Positions 55,506 through 64,000 of a stretch of 64,000 nt of DNA are shown in pieces. A program made the position numbers and the translations under genes. The DNA is taken from NCBI GenBank assembly GCA_025991245.1, contig BQMJ01000032.1:1-64000 (forward strand), written 5' to 3'. Origin of the DNA: Galdieria partita. Taxonomy: Eukaryota; Rhodophyta; Bangiophyceae; Galdieriales; Galdieriaceae. Below the pieces are notes generated by a model. The model was not told the DNA's origin. It ran no database searches and was given only the letters and a program-made list of their open reading frames with translations. The stretch's first letter is position 1, and each line of letters opens with the position of its first letter.

Positions 55506-57198
55506 TCAAAATTTTTGGGCAACTACTGCTGCAAATGCTTCAGGTGATAGACGAACTTTTCCCAACTGTCTCAGTTTCTCTTTCCCTTCTTTCTGTCTTT
55601 CCAATAATTTTTTCTTCCTATTGAATACTGTTGAAAGAGAGCTCATTATTGATAAGAGTTCATGTCAGACCTTGAAACATCACCACCATAACACTTTGCC
55701 AATACGTCCTTTCGCAAAGGTTGAATAAAATCAGAAGCAATTACCTGGCAAACAAACTGTTGGTCGCAGTAAATCAAAAGCAGCACTGTTCTACCTTGGC
55801 ACTAATCATCGCTTGTAGCACAACCTTAAATTGATGACGAGGAATATACTTCTTCAGTTTTTCGATGATTTCCTTTCCTTTACTGTAAGCTTGGTCACGA
55901 TGTACAACACAAGATAAGCCTTCAACAACATCTCCTGCCACGGCTATATCCAATTTTACAAGGTCACTAGATCTGGTAAGCAACATTCTCAGAAATCAAG
56001 GCTTCTTCCAGAAAATGACGAATTGTTCTCACCTATAGCTATGAAACTCATAATCCATGCTTCCGAAACCTCTAGTTCGCGATTTGACTTGATCATAGAA
56101 ATTAGTCAAAACTTCCGCCAAAGGAATAAGAAACTTGAGAAGAATTCGCCCCTTTGACACGTAGCGCATATCTTCCAAACTTGCTCTATGATTCTTTTTG
56201 AAAAAAAGTCAACAGCCATTACAAAGAGCCAATATGAATATTTAAATTCACCTGACAAAGATCCAGTATCGTTCCATTATACTGGTCTGGACAAACGATA
56301 TCCAGCTTGACATAAGGTTCTTCAAAATGCCTCGCATCATTTGGAATCTTGGAAGGATTACTTTCCATAAAATATTCACCCTTCAAGTTTCTAAACTTGT
56401 ACACCACACTAGGAGCAGAAGTTAAAAGCTCCAACTCGTATTCTATTTTCAATCTTTCCTTTTTGAATGGCTATTAGAAACTAAAGAGCTACCTGTGATA
56501 AACTCACCTTTACAACTTCCATGTGCAACATACCCAGGAATCCTACTCGAAAGCCTTTCCCGAGAACCGAAGATGACTCAGGTTGAAAGGAAATACTAGA
56601 ATCATTTAAAGACAACTTCTCCAACGCAGATCTTAGATTTTCGAATAATACGGACGAATCTGCAGGGTACAAACCACAAAACACCATAGACTTTGCAGGC
56701 TTATAACCTTTCAAAGGACTTTGCGTCGGATTGTCACATCCTGTGATTGTATCTCCTACCTGATGAAAATCAGTTTAGGAACTCGAAGAAAACAAAAATG
56801 CATACTGGTGCATCATGCAAAGACTTGATTCCAGCTTTGATAAAACCGACTTCTCCACAGGAAAGTACTCCACTTGTTCGAACAACTTCATCTGGAGTCA
56901 GAATGCCAACTTGTTCAACAACATGTTCGACACCGGTGGCCATAAACTTAACTTTCATTCCAGTGCGAATCTCTCCGTTTCTCACTCGAATAAATACAAC
57001 AACTCCGCGATACGGATCAAAGTAACTATCGAAAATAAGTGCTTGTAGAGGTGCATCCACTTGGCCTTGTGGAGGAGGTATTAAATGAACGATTTCCTCC
57101 AAGATTTCTTCTACGCCAATACCAAATTTGGCAGGAGCTCTTACAGGCAACGATATCCGAATTCTCCAATATATAATAAAAAGGAACAATCTTGCCAT
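55506..57198 (-). pseudogene. lepA: LepA/EF4 lacking its GTPase domain (possible gene fragment)
   Basis: Seven exons: about 57144-56806, 56759-56508, 56458-56252, 56193-56033, 55972-55795, 55744-55671, 55617-55506, introns 46-60 nt, all in phase and without a stop. From RAPAKFGIGVEEIL onward it follows LepA to the end: [99 protein letters not shown]. LepA is a translation GTPase of bacteria and organelles. The first 170 or so residues (P-loop, switch regions, NKxD) are absent: the next sequence upstream is RSH. An ATG at 57198 within RSH sequence could start the LepA frame. Intact exons suggest either recent loss or a retained product. Confidence 0.85.
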
Positions 57199-58859
57199 GG
57201 ACTCTTGCACATGTCATTCTCAATCCAAGACTACTGTCCAATTGAAAAGCAATATCTACAATAGTCGAACCTCGAGGAAGATTGAAAATTTCCAAACAAC
57301 GATCGGAATACGACTCAAATTTGGCAAAAACAAATACTCTGCTACATAACAACTCTCTACGAACTAATTCCACAAACTCTCTACTATTGGCAATCTCGTC
57401 ACCCCATTCCACAATGGCATTTTTCCAACGTGTTGCTTTGGAAGCAATCCTAAAACTATTATCTTTATATATCCAATGTGCTGCCATTCCATATTCTGCA
57501 CTAAATGCATTTCCAAAGTACGAATTTGTACTTCTAATGGCGCCTGAGCTCCTCTAGCCATGACTGTAGTATGAAGAGACTGATAACCATTCTCTTTTGG
57601 AAATGCAATATAGTCTTTTACACGACAAGGAAAGGGCTGCCACATAGCATTTACAATGCCCTACGTATAGTAACACAAAGATTTTTCTAAGGTTTCCAAC
57701 ATTTTACAATTCCATTCATTCCATTTTGAGTCATCCGAGGAACAACACTCCAACTGCATCGGTCTTGGAGTTATAAGTTCTCTCAAAGCAGCTAAATCCT
57801 AGATATCCTCAATATCCTTACCATGTTGTTGCATTTTCTTCCAAAGACTGTACAATTCTTTGATTCTTGCTGATACTTCAATTCCAGCAACACTTTGTTG
57901 AAGTATAACATCATTTTGAAGAGCAGCTTTCAATGCTTGGCGACTTTCTTCTAACACTCTCATATATTTAGGAAGTTTCTTTTCTACCAACTCTCGCACT
58001 TCTTCATATTATGATGGAAATAAATACATAAATCCCAATCTTTCCAATTCTGCTTTGCCTAGACGATGTGCTAATGGTGCAAAGATATCCAACGTTTCCT
58101 TGGCAATCCTATGTCGCTTGGCTTGTTTTATATATTGCAATGTACGCATGTTGTGTAATCTATCGGCCAATTTCACAATAATGATACGCCAATCTTCCGT
58201 CATGGCAATAAATAGCTGCCTTAAGTTCTCAACTTGCCTGTAAATCGAGATATCAGCCATTTTCGGTAATTTGGATACTTTTGTTTCTCCCTCAACAAAT
58301 CTACGTACTTCCACTCCAAATAATCCCTCAATTGTATTCAAGGAACTTTTGTATCTTCCACAGTATCGTGTAATTAAACCAGCAACTATGGTGTCACGGT
58401 CCCTTCTCAATTCTGCATAATATTAGCAACAGTCACTGAATGGGTTAAAAAAGAACCTTCGCTATGTATTTTTTGTATATCACGTGCTTGGTATGCCAGT
58501 TGCAAGGCCTTTTCGATGACACACAAGTCACTTGCACTTTGATATGTCAAGTGAGGTTCCGGTTGTGACCAATAATATTCTACAGGTTGAAGTATTTCGT
58601 GTGGTATTTGATAAAAGATAATTGTTCCAAGTCATTTCCGAATCTTCTTCTCTTTGTCGCTTTGTTAATATCCCCATATAATAGGCAACGGAAGCTTTCG
58701 TTTGTACACTTCGAAGAAGGTTTCTTTCTGGTAGGTGGGTCCCAAAAGAACCAAGTTTACAGCCAATACAACGAGTCCTTTGAAAACGCTTGCATAAAAA
58801 AGAATATTCGCGGAATAAGAAAGCATCTCTTACACAAACCAACAAGGTAACGTTGCCAT
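57145..58859 (-). pseudogene. Broken RelA/SpoT homologue (RSH)
   Basis: Plant- and plastid-type RSH recognised in several frames: YQIPHEILQPVEYYWSQPEP, the HD-domain region (SEGSFLTHSVTVANI, AELRRDRDTIVAGL, HDTVEDTK, KLADRLHNMRTLQYIK, KETLDIFAPLAHRLG), the synthetase region ([56 protein letters not shown]) and part of the TGS domain (NLPRGSTIVDIAFQLDSS, HGKIVP). The frame is interrupted by in-frame stops TAA at 58009-58011 and TAG at 57799-57801, and by frame changes near 58620, 58415, 58340-58380 and 57500 that no plausible intron repairs. A first exon at 58859-58836 with a 47-nt intron is possible. It ends in the TGS domain, directly against LepA sequence. RSH makes and degrades (p)ppGpp. 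Either a pseudogene or a patch of assembly errors. Confidence 0.8.
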
Positions 58860-59271
58860 TCTTTTGTGGTTTCTTGATCCACTTCCGATTGAATGCGATA
58901 TTCTCAACTGATTTGTTTTCTCAGTTTCCAACACGCCTTTAAAAGAAGTTATACAAATAGTCTATCTTGTAATATCAGCTCATTTCATCAGGGATTGTAT
59001 AGGTTGGTTGTTGGGGAGTTGTTCAACATCTTGAATTGTTTACTGGTTATTTAGGTGTCGAACAAGTTGTTGCTTAATATCTCGTAGTAAACTTTGGACC
59101 CACAACTCTAAAGTTTTTCGACAAAGAAAAAGACTTGCGTTTGCTTTATGTAGTAGAACTACTGCTTCTCCTACTGTTGCAACAGTTACTGTCTCCAAAA
59201 AGAAGACACTGAGCAAAGAAGCTTTACAACAAACCAAGGCATGGCAGATTCCGCTCTTTCAAGTACTCTTA
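58860..59271. other. Divergent intergenic region
   Basis: Separates the RSH relic (-) from the helicase-associated-repeat gene (+). A minus-strand open frame (59237-59040, 65 codons) encodes a helical, Leu-rich peptide but begins with TTG and has no recognisable match. No RNA gene or repeat seen. Probably the promoter of the plus-strand gene. Confidence 0.45.
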
Positions 59272-61593
59272 ATGGAACAGCGTTCAAAACGGGAACTGTT
59301 ATGGTTAAACAATTTCGCTATTGTTTACGATTTGTTTTTAAATAATCATTCTTTGAAAAGACAAGATGCAACAGAGCAACAAATTGCCTATATGGACTGG
59401 TTATCCAAACAAAGATATTTTTTGAGACAAGGTATATTGGCTCCTGAAAAAAAGGAGTTGTTATCCTATTTGAATTTGGTGCCTACTTGGAGAAGAGGTA
59501 GAAAACCAGAGCGTATTCAACAACGGAAAACGAGTTATTTGGGAAAGGACTTTCAGTTGGATATGCAGTGGAACAATCTTTCAGACCAACAAATCCTCAA
59601 GAAATGGGAAGAATTCAAAAGGAATCCTAGGAATAAGACTTGGGCTATGAAATGGAAACGACTCTATCGTTATAAAAGGTTGCATGGCCATATTGATTTG
59701 GATAAGGAAAATTGCAAAGATAGAAACTTGTTGAATTGGTTACGTAGACAGCACAGAGCTATAAGAGAAGAAAAATTAGATGAAGAAAGACTAACATTGT
59801 TGGCTATGTTGGGTGGTGAAGCTGCAGTGTTGGTAATGAAGAGAAAGGAAGATTATCAAAAGGCACTCAATACTCCTTTAGAATGGGAACCCAAAGAGAC
59901 TTCAACCAAATGGACTGATAGGGAAATATTTATATGGACTATTCATTTTCTTGTTCTGTTAGAATTTCGTACAATCTTTGGACATATAATGGTCAACAAA
60001 GAAAGCTGTAAACAATTGCCAAATTGGGTAGAATGGACTGCGGAACAAAGCGTATGTATTTTAAAAGGAGATATTAGTTCCTATCAAGCCAAATTATTGT
60101 TGAATGTTGGCTTTCAAGTTACAGACATCAAAGGTCGACCAAAGAAATTCCCTACGTCAGTATTATCTTGTGAATTGGAGATATCTTCAGAAGCAGTTGA
60201 ATGGCTTGAAAAATTACAAGAGTTAATTGACCATCCACAAAAGGAGATTGTGCTGGAAAGTTCCACTGATTCAATAGATGCCACGTGGCTTTCCATGTTT
60301 CGAAAGTGGATAGCTTATAAATTACAGAATAGTGTGACTATCACTGAAGACCTTGAGAATTGGATCCAACAACAATGTGATTTATTTCGTAGCAATCAAT
60401 TAACCGATAGAAAGAAGTTGGCTTTGGAATTAGTTGGATTTGAGTTTTATCCAAGTCAAGAAGAAAGCTGGGAAAAGATGTTTGAGCGTTATGAGTCCTT
60501 TGTAAAAAGGAATGGGAATAGTCAAGTACCTCGAGTACCAAAATATCGAGACCTTTATGACTGGTGCATTAGACAAAGACATTTATTCCGAAAAGGAAAA
60601 TTATCGCAAGAGCGGTATTCTCGACTAGCCAAGTTGGGAATGGTATGGGATGATCGCGGAGATAGATGGAATCGTAAATTTATGGAACTTGTTGAGTTTC
60701 AACGCAAACATGGCCATTTGGAAGTAGAGAAAGGAGTTAGAAATGATACTTTTCGTCCTTTATACAATTGGGTTATTAAACAACGTTTCTTATATCGTTA
60801 TGGGCTGTTGGATGAAGAAAGAGTATGTCGACTAAAGGGTATTGGCTTTGACTTTAAGGAAACCCAAAATGAATGGAAATTCCGTATCAAAGAATTGGCA
60901 GCATATAAAGCAATCTATGGAAATTGTGATGTAAGTTTATGAAGATGGTATAGTGTTGTATAACTGAAATAATGTATTTAGGTACCCTCTGATTATGAGA
61001 TGAATCCTGGTTTGGCAAGTTGGGTTCAGAAGATTCGTGAAGAATGGAGACGTGGAAAAATGAGTATAGCAAAGTACAGAGAATTAGTTGGTCTAGGTTT
61101 TCGGTTTGTGAATCCATCCTCTATAACATCAACAGCCTTGGAAAAAGACTAACACACGTTGATTAGATGGAATCATTCAGTAAGAGAGTGGGAGGCACAG
61201 TTGGATGCATTGGCAAAATATTGTTCGAAACATGGACATTGCAGTATTGCATGGTATGAGAATCCTTCTTTGACCAACTGGTGTCGACAGCAACGAATGT
61301 TGTTTAAAGAAAATCAACTGGAAATGGAAAAGATTGAAAAACTGCATGCCTTGGGTTTCCGCTTTCAAACGGAGTTGCAAATCATTTATAAGGAATGGAA
61401 AAGAAGAGTTACTCAATTGAAGGAAACCAGTAAGAAATATCACGAAACTTCCTTATCGAAATTGATTTCTACAGCGATATTCCAAGAGACATCCTTGTTG
61501 GAATGGGTCAAACTCGTTCGAGAAAACAAAACTCGACTGTCGGGAAACAAACAAGCCGAACTACAACATATTATACCGGATTTTTTTGTGTAA
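59272..61593 (+). CDS. Protein of tandem helicase-associated (HA) repeats
   Basis: Three exons, 59272-60930, 60982-61103 and 61167-61593 (2208 nt, 735 aa), introns 51 and 63 nt. The second intron removes an in-frame TAA at 61150 and joins GLGFR to WNHSVREWE, which is how the other repeats continue. At least six, perhaps nine, repeats of about 65 residues follow the pattern W...L..Y...(G/H)(H/N)..V....LYNW...QR..(F/Y)..G.L..ER...L..LGF.W, for example around KRNGNSQVPR / LYDWCIRQRHLFRKGKLSQE and FQRKHGHLEVEKG / LYNWVIKQRFLYRYGLLDEE. This is the helicase-associated domain, but no helicase is attached. Basic and aromatic-rich; nucleic-acid binding is an inference. Confidence 0.85.
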
Positions 61594-61630
61594 AGTTTTC
61601 ATAATAGTTTTCTGAATTCGTAATAGTCTT

Positions 61631-62308
61631 CTAGAGTAAATATTGATCCCAGGGATTGTTATTTGGTGCTAGCCTTATTCGGCTCAACCAATAAGGCCAC
61701 TTGATTATTATTGCACCTAACCAAATTGCAAAAATGAACAAGTGTTTCATGTATTGTATATGAGGCTCTACTGAGAAAAGTTCTCTAGGCAAAGTGACAG
61801 GCCAGTAGAGGGTTGTTTGTTGTGCTTTCTTTTCCAGTATATTTTGGGTTGCATTCAAGAGGGAATTCCAGTCACGTTCTCCTCGATATCTATGAAAATG
61901 AAGTCCATCCTTTGAAATGAATAAAGTAGGAAACGAATATATCATGTGGCTTTCCAAACGTGGTGTCTCCCAACCCATACGAATCGTGACCACACAAGCA
62001 GTAGGAAACGTCCTAGCTAAAGCTTCAACCTTTGGCCAAAAGTTACGTGAAAAGAAACAAGCTGGCAAATAAAATAGTACAATGAGGGGACCACTTGAAA
62101 TATTTTTCTTTTGTACCATTTTGGACCATTCGTCCCAGTCCGCATATACACTTTGATAGCCTGGAATAGAGTGGAGTTGTTCACAATAAAGAGGTCTTAT
62201 TTCCTCATTGGAAACGCCTTTAGACATGTACCCTATATGCTCCTTTCCACCCCACAATATAGTCAAGCAGGAGCCTATGACCAACAGCCAACTTGTCCAA
62301 CGCAGCAT
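61631..62308 (-). CDS. APR-like thioredoxin-fold membrane protein without CxxC
   Basis: Single exon, 225 aa, ATG at 62308. An N-terminal signal peptide (WLLVIGSCLTILW), then a thioredoxin fold resembling plant APR-like (APRL) proteins: PLIVLFYLPACFFSRNFWPK in place of the usual WCPFSR segment, SFPTLFISKDGLHFHRYRGERD containing the conserved cis-proline, and a C-terminal membrane span (FIFAIWLGAIIIKWPYW). The active-site cysteine pair is missing: one Cys remains (PACFF), as in APRL proteins, so it is more likely a chaperone-like or single-Cys member of the secretory pathway. Stop is 37 bp from that of the convergent HA-repeat gene. Confidence 0.82.
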   Translation of the reverse strand: MLRWTSWLLVIGSCLTILWGGKEHIGYMSKGVSNEEIRPLYCEQLHSIPGYQSVYADWDEWSKMVQKKNISSGPLIVLFYLPACFFSRNFWPKVEALARTFPTACVVTIRMGWETPRLESHMIYSFPTLFISKDGLHFHRYRGERDWNSLLNATQNILEKKAQQTTLYWPVTLPRELFSVEPHIQYMKHLFIFAIWLGAIIIKWPYWLSRIRLAPNNNPWDQYLL

Positions 62309-62606
62309 TTCACCCAACTGTGAAATCACAACTTTTCACAGTTTTGTTCAAAGACTAGTGCAATAAGTCCTTGATATAATAACACCATTCCTTCAGTCGT
62401 TCAGTAAAGTTCTGAACAAAAAGAGTCTAAAGAGATACATATAACAAATTATAGCAGCTCAGTATATACTTGATGTCCTCCTAAGAACAATTCTAAAAGC
62501 ATCAAGGACAGACAGCTGTCCATATACTTTCGCTGTAGGAAATCTTCTTGAGGGGGACCTTTGGAATCTTCTTAAGAGTGTTCTTGGTGGAGCGAATTGT
62601 TCATCC

Positions 62607-64000
62607 ATGGAAACGAAGCGTCTCAATTTTTATGAACAGAACTTTGGAGACTGGGCCATTCTAAGACTATTCCAAAAAGATAACAAGAAGCAAGTTTCTA
62701 CCAAGCACTTATCTGCCACAGACTACTGGCTACAGAAAAAAGCAACAAAGTTTCAACGATGGCGTTACTTTTTAACTTGTTGGTTTCGTTCTGTTCCATT
62801 CAGAATGGCTGTGCGCTCTTTTTTCGGTATCATATTTGCAGTTCTATTTGTGTTTATTCCAAAACTATTCTCAGTGTTTCCAGATGCTCCTCTTGCAGTC
62901 ATTTACTACATAATTAACCTCACTGTACTGGTTCAGGAGTTGCACTTGGGTATAGTAATACAAGCATCTTGCCTAACAGCAGTTGCTTTGGTATTCGGTG
63001 CCTGCTTTGGTGCTTTGGGAGCTTTTGCTTCTCGAGAAAGTGTTGGTATTACTATTATAGTAGCGTTGATCGGTACAGCGTTATTTACTATGCTTCATTC
63101 AGATCCTCGGGTTGCAGGAATGGTTTATTATACTGGAGAAATCAATTTCATGTTTAATTTACTGGATACACGAACTTTAGGTAATGAAAGTATTCTATAT
63201 ACTATGCGAATCACTTTGGTAGCCTCTGGTCTGTCACTTTTGTTTTCTTTGATACCAGCTATATTCATCTTTCCACGATTCTCTGCTTGGGATATGAAAA
63301 TTTGTATTAGAGATGCTCTTAGGAACGTTGGAGCTTCGATGTCTTCAGTTTCTTCCATTTTGTTAGATCCTGTTGTTTCAGTGTATCAGTTACATGGCAT
63401 TGCATCTCAAGAGACTGCCAATGATGAAAATATGGAAAGATCTTCTTCTGGTTTAAATAGTTTTCAGGAAACAGACTCTATTCAGCTAGAAACACAATTG
63501 GAGAGCTATTCTTCTCCATCTGGTTCATTTTCTTTACAAAAGATTGATCCTTTCAAACGAGATTGGATGTCAGGTTGCTCCTATAGCTTAAAGTTTTTAG
63601 AATCAATCATGGAAGGTCATCACTTGATTGCAGCTCGAGCAAATATTTCCCGTGCGAGAAGATTGGTTACGTATTGTTCCTTTGAACCGAATATTGCTCA
63701 AATGCTTCGAAAGGAACCGACGGCACTTTGGGGACGTATTTTAGATGCCACAGAAGACTTGATTGGAAAAGTGGACTCCTTACGCTCCGTAATTGATGGA
63801 GGGAGAAGAAAGTATACTTCAGATACTTTAATGCGATGGTATGATATGGTTCCAATACTAAAAGAAATGTTTGCGATATTGGCAACATTTTGTCAGAAAA
63901 CTGGAGAATGTGTGTGTATGAAGAATATGTCAGAGCAACTGAATATAATGAGTATTACAAGAGAACAACTTTTACGCCTAGAAGATATTCAGAAGAGGCT
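62607..64000 (+). CDS. FUSC/ArAE-like multi-pass membrane protein, 3' end outside the window
   Basis: Open from ATG 62607 to the right edge, 464 codons without a stop or intron, so the gene is cut by the window. A basic, aromatic-rich 70-residue N-terminus leads to RSVPFRMAVRSFFGIIFAVL and about six membrane helices (among them QASCLTAVALVFGACFGALG, SVGITIIVALIGTALF, LVASGLSLLFSLIPAIFIF). A long cytosolic region with Ser-rich and helical parts (LVTYCSFEPNIAQML, YDMVPILKEMFAILATF) follows, as in aromatic-acid-exporter (ArAE/FUSC) and ALMT-like proteins. Substrate unknown. Assignment rests on topology and general resemblance. Confidence 0.7.
   Translation, partial: METKRLNFYEQNFGDWAILRLFQKDNKKQVSTKHLSATDYWLQKKATKFQRWRYFLTCWFRSVPFRMAVRSFFGIIFAVLFVFIPKLFSVFPDAPLAVIYYIINLTVLVQELHLGIVIQASCLTAVALVFGACFGALGAFASRESVGITIIVALIGTALFTMLHSDPRVAGMVYYTGEINFMFNLLDTRTLGNESILYTMRITLVASGLSLLFSLIPAIFIFPRFSAWDMKICIRDALRNVGASMSSVSSILLDPVVSVYQLHGIASQETANDENMERSSSGLNSFQETDSIQLETQLESYSSPSGSFSLQKIDPFKRDWMSGCSYSLKFLESIMEGHHLIAARANISRARRLVTYCSFEPNIAQMLRKEPTALWGRILDATEDLIGKVDSLRSVIDGGRRKYTSDTLMRWYDMVPILKEMFAILATFCQKTGECVCMKNMSEQLNIMSITREQLLRLEDIQKR

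Noticed and set aside
59040-59237. 65-codon minus-strand open frame
   Set aside because: Starts with TTG, no recognisable motif, and occupies the likely promoter of the HA-repeat gene.
61150-61152. In-frame TAA within the HA-repeat protein
   Set aside because: A 63-nt GT-AG intron (61104-61166) in matching phase removes it and restores the repeat pattern.
18600-64000. tRNA or rRNA genes
   Set aside because: I looked for T-loop and cloverleaf-like segments between genes and saw none convincing; a covariance-model scan would settle this.
1-64000. LTR elements, other virus-like elements or DNA transposons
   Set aside because: No reverse transcriptase, integrase, capsid or transposase motifs and no clear terminal repeats were seen on either strand.

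Overview
The window is the left end of a nuclear chromosome from a small, AT-rich, gene-dense eukaryote. Protein-coding genes carry many GT-AG introns of about 43-63 nt and lie tens of bases apart. The gene set includes a bacterial-type RadA, a RimP, a fructose-bisphosphatase and RSH/LepA sequences, which are typical of plastid-bearing cells. Together this fits a cyanidiophyte red alga of Galdieria type. That identification is my inference; no rRNA or organelle gene is present to confirm it.

Layout. 1-545 is a telomere of 10- and 11-nt repeats (AATAAACCCT / AAATAAACCCT). 549-1550 holds three tandem copies of a 347-bp unit with degenerate telomere motifs at the joints. 1.55-10.9 kb is a T-rich, gene-free subtelomere with a diverged 2.1-2.2 kb direct tandem duplication (5.1-7.27 and 7.27-9.4 kb) and older fragments of the same family. 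10.9-18.1 kb is an A-rich, gene-free zone of decayed dispersed repeats. The first convincing gene starts at about 18.7 kb: a 904-codon P-loop NTPase with a possible restriction-endonuclease-like domain and a C-terminal SAM-like domain, an architecture reminiscent of Crinkler/RHS proteins.

From 22.8 kb onward the chromosome is ordinary gene-rich DNA. In order: secreted fasciclin protein, RadA (-), bHLH-PAS factor, NHL-repeat protein, prohibitin, multi-pass membrane protein (-), inositol phosphate kinase ITPK (-), RABL3-like GTPase (-), GDP-fucose transporter (-), SFT2, small coiled-coil protein (-), ribosomal bL17, small subunit of serine palmitoyltransferase, spastin-like AAA ATPase, SUN-domain protein (-), bZIP factor, RimP (-), divergent FBPase, SKIP/SNW1 (-), COG7, mitoribosomal mS23, SRPK (-), NudC, a signal-anchored glycosyltransferase, a four-pass membrane protein, a LepA fragment (-), a broken RSH gene (-), a helicase-associated-repeat protein, an APR-like thioredoxin-fold protein (-), and a FUSC/ArAE-like membrane protein running off the right edge.

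Functional themes are Golgi traffic and glycosylation (SFT2, COG7, GDP-fucose transporter, glycosyltransferase), splicing (SKIP, SRPK) and organelle gene expression (bL17, mS23, RimP, LepA). The main oddities are an RSH gene with stops and frameshifts that runs directly into a LepA gene lacking its GTPase domain, an FBPase with a rewritten metal-binding motif, the Crinkler-like gene at the subtelomere border, and the unusual telomere with its repeat neighbourhood. Gene models were built by hand from splice consensus, intron size and frame closure; exon sums divisible by three support most of them.
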